Below are positions 55,951 through 64,000 of a stretch of 64,000 bases of DNA, piece by piece. The stretch covers positions 29,458,501 through 29,522,500 of the forward strand of contig NC_065874.1 of assembly GCF_933775445.1 (NCBI RefSeq). Direction: 5' to 3'. This DNA comes from Argentina anserina (lineage: Eukaryota > Streptophyta > Magnoliopsida > Rosales > Rosaceae). A program made the position numbers and the translations under genes. Positions within the stretch are counted from its first letter, which is position 1; each line of letters opens with the position of its first letter. Under the pieces are notes generated by a model that worked only from the letters and a program-made list of their open reading frames with translations, was not told the origin of the DNA and searched no databases.

Positions 55951-55958
55951 CTTGGAAG

Positions 55959-57071
55959 CAAAGACTAAAATATCCATAATTTCTTTGATATTTCCGCGAA
56001 AGTTTCCATTTTTCGAGATATGAATATATCTATTACATACCAATCATTTTTCGATAGAAATTTTCAAAATTTCTCGATATATCCGGAAACTTTCGAAATT
56101 TCCCGATATTTTCATAATATCGCCACGTGTCAAGCCAACTTCAAATAAAATAAAAAATCACTGATTAGAAAAATCAAACCTCTGATTCATCCTTTTGCGA
56201 GCACAAAGTTATAGTCAACTCTACTACAACAACTTATTATTATATATGACGCTTTTTATTATATATTGCATTACATGTCTCAACATTCATTTAAAATTGA
56301 AATAAAACCGAACTAGTTGTTGAAGGGAATCAAACCCTTTTGGTCTAGGAGGAAGCAATGATGGACTTTACCCTTTGGGGGAAATTCAACATGATTTATC
56401 TACCATATTTATTCTCTAATGAGATGCAATCAAGTGAAAACATATGGACACAATCTGATGCACAATCTTCACAAATCTATGGTTATGGTCAAAGTCGAGA
56501 AATGCTTGATCCAAACGGGAACTACCAGTAGCACAACCCAGAATTAATCACTCATAACTCATATGGTTGGCATATAAGTCAATATATGCAAAATTAGAAA
56601 GGAGATGTATCATTTAATGACTATTCTTCACAATATACTCAGGATTTTACTCAAAAACATGATGAAATTGTATACCTCATAGATCATTTATGTGGTTCTA
56701 AATCACTCATGTAATTTCATATTTAATGTATCATTTGTAAATAAGGTGTGATGAGCTAGTCTCCCTTTAGGTAAATATATATATATATATATATTAAGTA
56801 GATTTTTAATAATGTTCGACGATTATTTCACCTCAAATTACTATAACTCACTATAAACTAATAGTTATATAATAATTCTTTATGACATATAGTAGATAAT
56901 TGATCAAATAAACATTTCTTAAAGTTTTATTCAAAATTTCCATGTTTTTATATAAATTTCCATCAATTTACTTAATTATTTTTTAAAAACGAAATTTCCC
57001 CGAAATTTCCATCGAAATTTCTAATTTTCGGATCATCGATATTTCCGTTCTCGCCGATATTTTATTCCTTG
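55959..57071. mobile_element. hAT-type element, 1113 bp, internally deleted
   Basis: Perfect 8-bp duplication cttggaag (55951-55958 and 57072-57079). Inverted ends caaagactaaaatatc and gatattttattccttg. Subterminal regions hold many aaatttcc and gatatttc motifs on both sides. Between about 56430 and 56715 one plus frame, broken by two stops, reads Gln/Ser/Tyr-rich sequence (WTQSDAQSSQIYGYGQSREM, SQYTQDFTQKHDEIVYLIDH). It may be the tail of a lost transposase. That part is uncertain. Confidence 0.88.
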
Positions 57072-57079
57072 CTTGGAAG

Positions 57080-57762
57080 AACAAAAGTGTCTCTGATACA
57101 TTGGAATAACCTTTACATTAGAGTATAAGACTGAGATCAGACCTAAGCTTTCAATAAGGGGCGGTGGACTTCTCTTAGATACGAACTCAACCGTACGGGG
57201 GTTTCATACCAACTCGACTATCTAGTGGTGAAGTCATATAAAAAGTTAGGTTTACCACCCTTGATTGTTTAAACACCCGAAACTAAATAGTTTCACTCTC
57301 GAAAGAAAATTTTGTACAACAACTACATGCCACAAACCGGTGGACCATACAAAGGCGCGGCCTGTGTCGACTAAAGCATGTGCTCAACTGCTCATATCTT
57401 ATATATTTACCAGTCCATAGAGCAGAGCCATGCTGGGGTTAACTTGTACTCTTCACTAATTTAATCAAGTTTAAATTTATTGAGAACCCCCTCTTATGGT
57501 CAAATATTCCTTTAACAATGATTCAAAGTTTCTGTTATCCCATGTGACCCAATAGTATTTCCCTCGGAAATTTTAGTTTATCACATTAATACTAGTACTT
57601 AATTTCCCTAATTTTGCAAAATAGTTGAACTTTGACCCGTCAAATCTTCTAGCAAACACAAATAAATATCTGGCTAGAAGATTCTTCAGCTGCTCAGCCA
57701 TGTACTATAACATTTTAGGATTTTAGGATTTTGGAGCTCATTTATTGAACTTTTAGTGATTC
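57080..57762. other. host intergenic DNA
   Basis: No gene or repeat seen. Confidence 0.5.
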
Positions 57763-57778
57763 AAATTCAATCCTATAA

Positions 57779-58683
57779 CAAAGAAAAAATGCTCCGGATC
57801 TTGCGGAGCTTTTTGGAGAGGCGAAACCTAGATTTCGTGGTGGCGGCGGTGAGTTTCATGCTCTCCCGATTGTATGTTGGCGGAATGGCAACGGTGTCGG
57901 CCCAAAGTTTCTCTAGCTACGGTGTCGAGGTCCAGACCAAGTTCGATCCTTGGCTCCAATAGAGACAAGAGGTTGTTTCTCCATGGAAAGATGATGGTGA
58001 TGCCGGCTCTGATATGCTCTTGAGGTGGCTGGTGGTGGCTCGACATGGGTCAGAATATCCATGTCGGATTGTATCTCTGTCGGGGATCGGGGGCCGGCAG
58101 TGTCAATCGGGACTGTGCTGGGTTTTGGGCGAGTCATCCTTGACGGCCGTGGTCGTGGTCGCAGTTGTAGCTGGAAAGCTTCATTCTTGGAGGTAGATCC
58201 AATGGGATCTCGGCCTTTTGTGGACTCAGCAGGGATGATGCTGCGTTGCTAGGATTTTGATGGTTGTTCACCAGCGGACTCGGCGTCGGCAAGGATACTT
58301 CGATCTGGGTCTGCTCGGGTCGGGGTCTGGCTTGGGCAGCATTGGCTTGGTTGGGTCTGATTGGGCTTTTGGCCTCTTTTGGGCTAAAATTGAGTGATGT
58401 GGCCGGGGATGCTTGACCCAATGTTGGTGATATTCGCCCAAGGGCCAAGCACAATTTAGTTTATTTTCTTAGCATATTGTTATACTTTGATATGTCATAA
58501 AATAGAGTTCTTTTTTATTTTTATGTTTTCAATTCTAGGATAGTTCTAAAAATATATATACCTATATTATGTACTAAGTTTGGGTTTTGGCTCAAGACAT
58601 CTTGTCTATTGTATGCAGAAGAGTATGTAATGGCTATTCAGACCTTCATTTTATATAAAATCTTAGTGGATTCCATACATAAA
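57779..58683 (+). mobile_element. non-LTR retrotransposon fragment or retrosequence
   Basis: A 905-bp insertion flanked by a perfect 16-bp duplication, aaattcaatcctataa (57763-57778 and 58684-58699). The 3' end is A-rich (catacataaaaa). Long duplications and an A-rich tail indicate target-primed reverse transcription. The left 600 bp are G-rich with a broken coding look (ILRSFLERRNLDFVVAAV near 57800). I cannot assign a LINE domain, so a 5'-truncated LINE or another retrocopy are both possible. A third partial copy of the duplicated motif lies at 58723. Confidence 0.75.
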
Positions 58684-58787
58684 AAATTCAATCCTATAAG
58701 ATTGTCAAAAAAAAAATCAATCCTATAAAGCTAACTGTTTTTCTTCATCTTCTTCTTGGTAACAAATCCTCTTTAAGTTTTAAAAGA

Positions 58788-59143
58788 GAAATTATTATAT
58801 ATACCCGCTACATATCTCACATGGCATACCCCCTTAATGTTATTAGTCAATATTTTACTGTGATTGTTTCTTATATGTAAAAAAAACTTTTGTCATTTTC
58901 ACTGTGTGCGTGTTAATTATACCATGACGTAATATAATTGGCTAGGTATGCCACATGACAGTGTCACATGGTGTACCCAGCCAATCATATTACGTCATGG
59001 TATAATTAACATACACGCGGTGAAAATGACAAAATATTATTTACACATAAGAACCAATCAGAAACAATCACAGTAAAAAATAGACTAATAACATTAAGGA
59101 TGTACGTCACGTAGGATATGTGGCGGGTATATATAATAATTTC
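58788..59143. mobile_element. foldback MITE, 356 bp
   Basis: Near-complete inverted repeat: gaaattattatatataccc, then ccttaatgttattagtc, ttttactgtgattgtttct and accatgacgtaatat are each found inverted on the other arm. The arms meet near 58967. No coding sequence. The target duplication is unresolved; ttaa on each side is possible if the ends are placed slightly further out. Confidence 0.85.
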
Positions 59144-59162
59144 TTCGTTAATATTATGTGTT

Positions 59163-59347
59163 TGTTTGAGGATGAAATACTTGTATATTATTGAATGATA
59201 TGGGGGCCTATATATAGGCATTTACAACACCACAATCCCGTAGGATTCGGAGTCCTAATCTACTACGGAGATGCTAAACTATCTCCTAACAGGAAACCTA
59301 TTAGGCTAAGACACACACAATGGTAGAATAGTAATTCTCCCGGAACA
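59163..59347 (-). repeat. 3' LTR of copia D
   Basis: 185 bp. It differs from the LTRs of A at about two positions (aaact for aatct, caatgg for caaggg). The polypurine tract complement follows at 59348. Confidence 0.95.
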
Positions 59348-59533
59348 CTCCCCCTTGTGTCGCATGCCTAGGTTGCATGGTGCACACATCGTTGCCTCGG
59401 TAAAAACCTTGTCAAGCAAAACAAAAACCTCTTGGGTAAAACAAAGCTTGAACGAAGGGAAAAAGAGCACAACGCACCAACTACTTAAGGATCTTAACAT
59501 GTGATATAGACTCCCCCTGAAGTCTACCAAACT

Positions 59534-62500
59534 CTAGTGTTCCGATAAACGACGCATGCCAATGCTCTTCACATGTTTCACAAAAGTAGATTTAGGCAAA
59601 GACTTAGTGAACAAATCCGCAACATTGGATTCTGAACTCACTTGATTGATCTGAACATTCAAGAACTTCTGTTGTTGAACGTTGTAGAAGAACATAGGCG
59701 AAATATGCTTGGTGTTGTCTCCCTTGATGAAACCTAACTTTGTCTGCTCTATGCAAGCAGCATTATCTTCATAAATGCACGTAGGTTGATCAGTTGTAGA
59801 GACTAATCCACAAGAATCACGAATATGGCGAACACGTGATCGTAGCCAAACACATTCTTTCACTGCTTCATGGAGAGCGATGATCTCCGCGTGATTCGAA
59901 GAAGTAGCAACAAGAGATTGCTTTGTGGATCTCCAAGATATCGCCGTATTCCCAATGGTAAACACATACCCGGTTTGGGAACGAGCCTTGTGAGGGTCAG
60001 AGAGGTACCCTGCGTCGGCATAACCAACTAACAAGTTGTTTGAAGTCTTTGCATCGGAGGAAAGAGCTGCACGGGACCGGTGGCTGCTCTCGGTACCGCG
60101 CACGGTCTCCACGCCATGGCGGCCGGTGGCATCGCTGCGTTGTACGGCGGCAAGGCCGGGGTCGGCGACGGCGGTGGTGTGGGGAGATACCGTGGCGGTG
60201 TTCTCTCTGCAATAGGGGTAGAACAATCCCATGTCAATGGAACCTTTTAAGTATCGAAACAAATGCTTGATTCCATTCCAATGACGTAGCGTAGGTGCGG
60301 AGCTAAATCTAGCCAATAAGTTCACTGCGAAAGATATGTCCGGTCTAGTGCATTGAGCAAGATACAATAGTGCCCCAATCGCACTAAGGTATGGAACTTC
60401 AAGACCAAGAACGTCTTCATCATCCTCTTTAGGACGGAAGGGATCCTTCTTGATATCTAGACTTCGGACGACCATGGGAGTAGACAATGGACTGCATAGA
60501 TCCATATTGAAACGTCGAAGCATCTTCTGCGTGTAATTTGACTGATGCACTAAGATGCCGTCGGCCCTATGCACAAGCTCAAGGCCGAGACAGAATTTCG
60601 TCCTCCCTAGGTCTTTCATCTCAAATTCCGACTTCAGATAAGACACGGTCTCTTCAATCTCATCAAGAGTACCGATTATGTTCATGTCATCAACGTAGAC
60701 CGCAACGATGACGAATCCGGAATTTGTCTTTCGTATGAACAAGCATGGGCATAGTTCATCATTCTTGTAACCCCTTCTCACCAAGTATTGATGCAACCGA
60801 TTGTACCACATTCTTCCGGATTGCTTTAACCCGTACAACGAACGACGTAATCTGACTGCATGAGCACTCCGTGGTCTGGAGGCACTTGATGGAGGTAAAG
60901 GTAGTCCCTCTGGAGCTTTCATGTATATCTCTGCGTCAAGATCCCCATAGAGATAAGTTGTGACCACATCCATAAGCTGCATGTTTAGTCTTTCGGACAC
61001 TACCAGACTAATAAGGTAGCGGAAGGTAATGATGTCCATAACGGGAGAATAAGTCTCTTCATAGTCAATACCAGGTCGTTGTGAGAATCCTTGCGCCACG
61101 AGTCTTGCCTTATAGCGCACGATCTCGTTCATCTCATTACGCTTACGAACGAAGACCCATTTATGTCCAACAGGTTTGACATCTCTTGGAATCAATTCAA
61201 CCTTTCCGAAGACTTCTCGCTTCGCTAATGAGTCAAGTTCAAACTGGATTGCTTCCTTCCACTTCGGCCAATCTGCTCTGCGTTCACATTCAGCTACAGA
61301 GCGAGGTTCAACGTCATCTTCAGATATGATCTCATGTGCGACGGAATAAGCGAAAACGTCATCAATGCATGTAGTGGCTCGGTTTCGGACCGACTGCTCA
61401 CTTGTGTAGTTCACTGAGATTTCGTTGTTCTCTGGCATCAAACAAGGTTCCATAGCGTCCCACGGTAACACTTGGGTTGATTCATGGACATAGCTGTAAT
61501 CAGAGACAACTTCATACGATGGTGATTCATCGTTGATGACGCGCTGTGCCTTAGTCATTCGCTTCTTTCTAGGTTTTGAATCCCTAGAGTTTATCGGTCT
61601 CCCCCTTTTTCTTTGAGGAGCCGAGGCCGAAGCTGCTCCATGCCGGGCCATCTCAGCATCGTCGCCACAAGGGGCGCCGGCAACACCACGGCGTACGGTG
61701 GTGCCGCCGTCGGCCTTCGTCCCACTGTCAGGGGCAGTGCCAACGTTGCTAGGTCCAGGAGCTTGTCTTCCACGCCCGTATTTCGGGACATCCAACCGTG
61801 CCGGTACGTTCGCAGCGGGTATGTTTGATCTCGTCACTTTAGCAATATCTACAAAGCCGTCGGGCATCGAATCCGCGACTTTCTGGAGGTCGATAATGCG
61901 TTGCACTTCTAACTCACTTTGAGCAGTGCGGGGATCATAATGAGACATAGTAGGGACACACCACGTCAATTCCTGACGTTCATTTGGAATGATAACATTC
62001 CCATCTCCCCCTAACGATGGGAAGCATGTCTCATCAAAGTGACAATCTACAAATCTTGCAGTAAAGAGATCTCCGGTGGTTGGTTCTAAGTAGCGGACAA
62101 TCGTTGGGGAATTATAGCCAACATAGATACCTAATCGTCTCTGAGGACCCATCTTAGTACGCAGCGGAGGCGTAATAGGCACATAAACGGCGCAACCAAA
62201 GATGCGTAAGTGTGAAATATTGGGTTCGTAACCAGTTACCATCTGGTACGCACTAAACGCTTGGTTAGCCGCGGGTCGAAAACGAATAAGTGTCGCTGCA
62301 TGCAACACTGCATATCCCCACGCAGAGACCGGCAGGTTAGTACCCATAACCATTGCCCGAGCAACAAGCTGAATACGCTTGATGGTAGCCTCTGCTAGAC
62401 CGTTCTGTGAATGAACATGAGGAACAGGATGTTCAACTTCGATCCCAATAGACATGAAGTAATCATCAAAAGTTTTTGAGGTGAATTCTCCAGCATTATC

Positions 62501-63520
62501 CAAACGGATGGATTTGATAGTATAATCGGGGTGGTGAGCCCGAAGTTTGATGATCTCAGCTAATAACTTAGCAAATGCAGCATTCCTTGTGGATAGCAAT
62601 GCGACGTGTGACCAACGCGTCGATGCATCAACCAATACCATAAAATATCGAAAAGGTCCGCATTCTGGTTGAATAGGTCCACAAATGTCACCTTGGATAC
62701 GTTGTAAGAATGGAATATTCTCGGTTGAAGTCTTAGCAAAAGAAGGACTTCCTTGAAATTTAGCAAGAGAACAAGCTTTGCAAAACGAGCGATGGGCATC
62801 AGAAATTGCCATGGAGGCATGTGAAAGCACGGGAGGCATCACAAGCTCCTGTGAAGGAGGGGATGCCGCCACCGACGGCATGAAAGCCGAGGAGCTGCCG
62901 AGTGGGGCATGCTCGGCCGCACCATGCGGTGCATGGGTAGGCACGGCCTCACCGTGCGGAGCACGGGTGAGGTGATCCTCCAATCGCTTCCGGGACTTGA
63001 AAAATGGATGACCATGTGAATTCTTAAGAATTCTAATCATCATATCATGTCCAGGGTGCCCGAGACGGGCATGCCAAAGCATATAAGAGTCCGAATCACA
63101 AAAGTTGCGTTCAACCGCATATGATTCAAAGATCCGAATGGAAGTAAGATACAAACAATTCCCAAGACTCTTCATCTTCTCTAAGATGCAGCGATGGCCT
63201 GCTTTCTCAGAGGTAACGCAAAGATATTCCTCTCCATTCTCAACATAAGTATCGAGGTGAAAACCATTGGCACGTATGTCCTTAAAACTTAGCAAGGTGC
63301 GGGGAGACTTCGGCGCATAAAGAGCGTCTACGACGTTAAGAGTCGTACCATTAGGCAACATGAAAGAAGCAGTGCCTCTTCCTTGAATGATGGATTTCGA
63401 GCCAATCATTGTAGTCATCGAAGAAGTCGAAAACACTAGATCCGTGAACAACTGCCTGTGCCGTAGGACAGTGTGGGTGGTTCCGCAATCAGCTAGACAT
63501 TCGATTTCACCGCGGGACAT
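59534..63520 (-). CDS. intact pol polyprotein of copia D (protease, integrase, RT, RNase H)
   Basis: 1328 codons with no break. Domains by residue: aspartic protease ADCGTTHTVL (about 10-19; Cys replaces the usual Ser/Thr); integrase zinc finger with WHARLGH at about 148 and CKAC at about 245, an unusually long spacer; integrase core GDICGP (about 277), LDNAGEF (about 343) and NGLAEATIKR (about 376); RT from about 753 with YVDD at about 940; RNase H GYADAGYLSD (about 1164) and YEDNAAC (about 1250). The ATG at 63520 opens directly at the end of the leader and is in perfect register with pol of A. With no gag in the copy, particles would have to be supplied in trans. It is very close to pol of A but keeps the 11 bases that A lost. 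Confidence 0.95.
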   Translation of the reverse strand: MSRGEIECLADCGTTHTVLRHRQLFTDLVFSTSSMTTMIGSKSIIQGRGTASFMLPNGTTLNVVDALYAPKSPRTLLSFKDIRANGFHLDTYVENGEEYLCVTSEKAGHRCILEKMKSLGNCLYLTSIRIFESYAVERNFCDSDSYMLWHARLGHPGHDMMIRILKNSHGHPFFKSRKRLEDHLTRAPHGEAVPTHAPHGAAEHAPLGSSSAFMPSVAASPPSQELVMPPVLSHASMAISDAHRSFCKACSLAKFQGSPSFAKTSTENIPFLQRIQGDICGPIQPECGPFRYFMVLVDASTRWSHVALLSTRNAAFAKLLAEIIKLRAHHPDYTIKSIRLDNAGEFTSKTFDDYFMSIGIEVEHPVPHVHSQNGLAEATIKRIQLVARAMVMGTNLPVSAWGYAVLHAATLIRFRPAANQAFSAYQMVTGYEPNISHLRIFGCAVYVPITPPLRTKMGPQRRLGIYVGYNSPTIVRYLEPTTGDLFTARFVDCHFDETCFPSLGGDGNVIIPNERQELTWCVPTMSHYDPRTAQSELEVQRIIDLQKVADSMPDGFVDIAKVTRSNIPAANVPARLDVPKYGRGRQAPGPSNVGTAPDSGTKADGGTTVRRGVAGAPCGDDAEMARHGAASASAPQRKRGRPINSRDSKPRKKRMTKAQRVINDESPSYEVVSDYSYVHESTQVLPWDAMEPCLMPENNEISVNYTSEQSVRNRATTCIDDVFAYSVAHEIISEDDVEPRSVAECERRADWPKWKEAIQFELDSLAKREVFGKVELIPRDVKPVGHKWVFVRKRNEMNEIVRYKARLVAQGFSQRPGIDYEETYSPVMDIITFRYLISLVVSERLNMQLMDVVTTYLYGDLDAEIYMKAPEGLPLPPSSASRPRSAHAVRLRRSLYGLKQSGRMWYNRLHQYLVRRGYKNDELCPCLFIRKTNSGFVIVAVYVDDMNIIGTLDEIEETVSYLKSEFEMKDLGRTKFCLGLELVHRADGILVHQSNYTQKMLRRFNMDLCSPLSTPMVVRSLDIKKDPFRPKEDDEDVLGLEVPYLSAIGALLYLAQCTRPDISFAVNLLARFSSAPTLRHWNGIKHLFRYLKGSIDMGLFYPYCRENTATVSPHTTAVADPGLAAVQRSDATGRHGVETVRGTESSHRSRAALSSDAKTSNNLLVGYADAGYLSDPHKARSQTGYVFTIGNTAISWRSTKQSLVATSSNHAEIIALHEAVKECVWLRSRVRHIRDSCGLVSTTDQPTCIYEDNAACIEQTKLGFIKGDNTKHISPMFFYNVQQQKFLNVQINQVSSESNVADLFTKSLPKSTFVKHVKSIGMRRLSEH

Positions 63521-63960
63521 CTTGGAGGGTTTGTAGTATACGGGAGTAGCTTCTCTTGAGCGAAGTCCTTGCTTGTGAATTTCACGTCTCTTGCGTGAAT
63601 ATGCGGGGCGAGCAGGCGGCGAACAGGCGCAGCGAGCAGGGCTCGGCGAACAGGCGCGGCGAGCAGGACTCGGCGAGCAGGCGCGGCGAATAGGGCTCGG
63701 CGAACAGGGGCGGCGAGCAGGACTTGGCGAACAGGGGCGGCGAGCAGGCGCGGCGAACAGGAGTGGCGAGCAGGGCTCGGCGAACAGGGGCGGCGACAGG
63801 GGCTGCGAGGGCAGGCAGGGGCTGCGACGGCGGTAGGAGGTTGCGGCGGCAGCAGGAGGTTGCGGCGACGGCAGGAGGCAGCGGTTTGGCGGAGGTAAGG
63901 AAAAAAAAATTTCGGAAGGCTCTAAAAGATTCAGGGTTTTAGGGCTTCGTGCTGATAACG
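63521..63960 (-). other. 5' leader of copia D
   Basis: Homologous to 8912-9305 of A at both ends (tttgtagtatacgggagtag on the pol side; tgctgataacg at the LTR). The centre has a different repeat array. The primer-site region reads cgttatcagcacgaag on the sense strand. Confidence 0.85.
63604..63830. repeat. GC-rich minisatellite in copia D leader
   Basis: About a dozen units of gcgaacaggcgcg / gcgagcagggctcg kind (15-17 bp) followed by gcgacggcgg repeats. The unit differs from that in A and C. Confidence 0.9.
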
Positions 63961-64000
63961 TGTTTGAGGATGAAATACTTGTATATTATTGAATGATATG
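63961..64000 (-). repeat. 5' LTR of copia D (first 40 bp only)
   Basis: Begins tgtttgaggatgaaatac, identical to the start of the other LTRs. It is truncated by the window end. Confidence 0.93.

Larger units (their letters stand above)
59163..64000 (-). mobile_element. Ty1/copia retrotransposon D (gag-less, spliced-type copy; cut by window edge)
   Basis: Same family as A. The left (3') LTR is complete (59163-59347), pol is intact, and the right (5') LTR begins at 63961 with only its first 40 bases in view. The entire gag and inter-ORF region of A (6531-8911 there) is absent. The leader ...ctccaag joins directly to the pol ATG at 63521/63520. These are the exact splice donor and acceptor positions inferred in A. 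The copy therefore looks like a reverse-transcribed spliced RNA. The predicted target duplication is gtgtt (59158-59162), which cannot be checked inside the window. Confidence 0.93.

Noticed and set aside
57816..58454. Frames on both strands suggesting a host gene near MIR172
   Set aside because: The whole stretch lies inside the 16-bp target duplication of a retroinsertion, and no frame shows a known domain.

Overview
This is a nuclear plant genome segment, probably from a eudicot. The evidence is spliced plant genes, a MIR172 hairpin, plant-type Ty1/copia and Ty3/gypsy retrotransposons, hAT elements and several MITEs. The species cannot be fixed from sequence alone. More than half of the window is mobile DNA. 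The well-supported host content is one complete three-exon pectin methylesterase gene (25976-27193, minus), one MIR172 precursor (about 50795-50925, plus) and fragments that look like SIAMESE-RELATED cell-cycle inhibitor genes (19306 and 25110).

Layout: 1-2177 host DNA. 2183-9490 copia element A (minus), with identical 185-bp LTRs, TSD attag, and separate gag and pol ORFs. 9548-12335 decayed hAT element with an 8-bp TSD. 13300-17500 dead L1-type LINE, invaded by a TIR element (13720-15650, itself holding a 772-bp foldback MITE) and by a second MITE (16693-16909). 19581-24888 MITE split by copia element B (19660-24568; 256-bp LTRs, TSD atttt, tRNA-iMet primer site). 25976-27193 pectinesterase. 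28032-50144 old degenerate copia element C (plus; 185-bp LTRs, TSD aaaac), of the same family as A. Its pol was split by a young Ty3/gypsy Tat-type element (32983-48750; 1030-bp LTRs, TSD tatat) that carries an antisense plant-mobile-domain gene and a rearranged gag with an internal LTR fragment. 50795-50925 MIR172. 54630-55154 and 55959-57071 two hAT-type nonautonomous elements with 8-bp TSDs. 57779-58683 non-LTR insertion with a 16-bp TSD. 58788-59143 foldback MITE. 59163-64000 copia element D, same family as A, cut by the window edge.

The most interesting system is the A/C/D copia family. In A, gag and pol are separate ORFs. Each begins with an ATG directly after a TTTTGTAG 3' splice motif, downstream of one leader donor (AAG/GTAAAT). 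Copy D lacks everything between that donor and the pol ATG, to the base. It has intact 185-bp LTR ends and an uninterrupted 1328-codon pol. D therefore looks like a reverse-transcribed, integrated copy of a spliced pol mRNA, and would need gag from elsewhere. The same family has an unusually long spacer in the integrase zinc finger and a hypervariable GC-rich leader.
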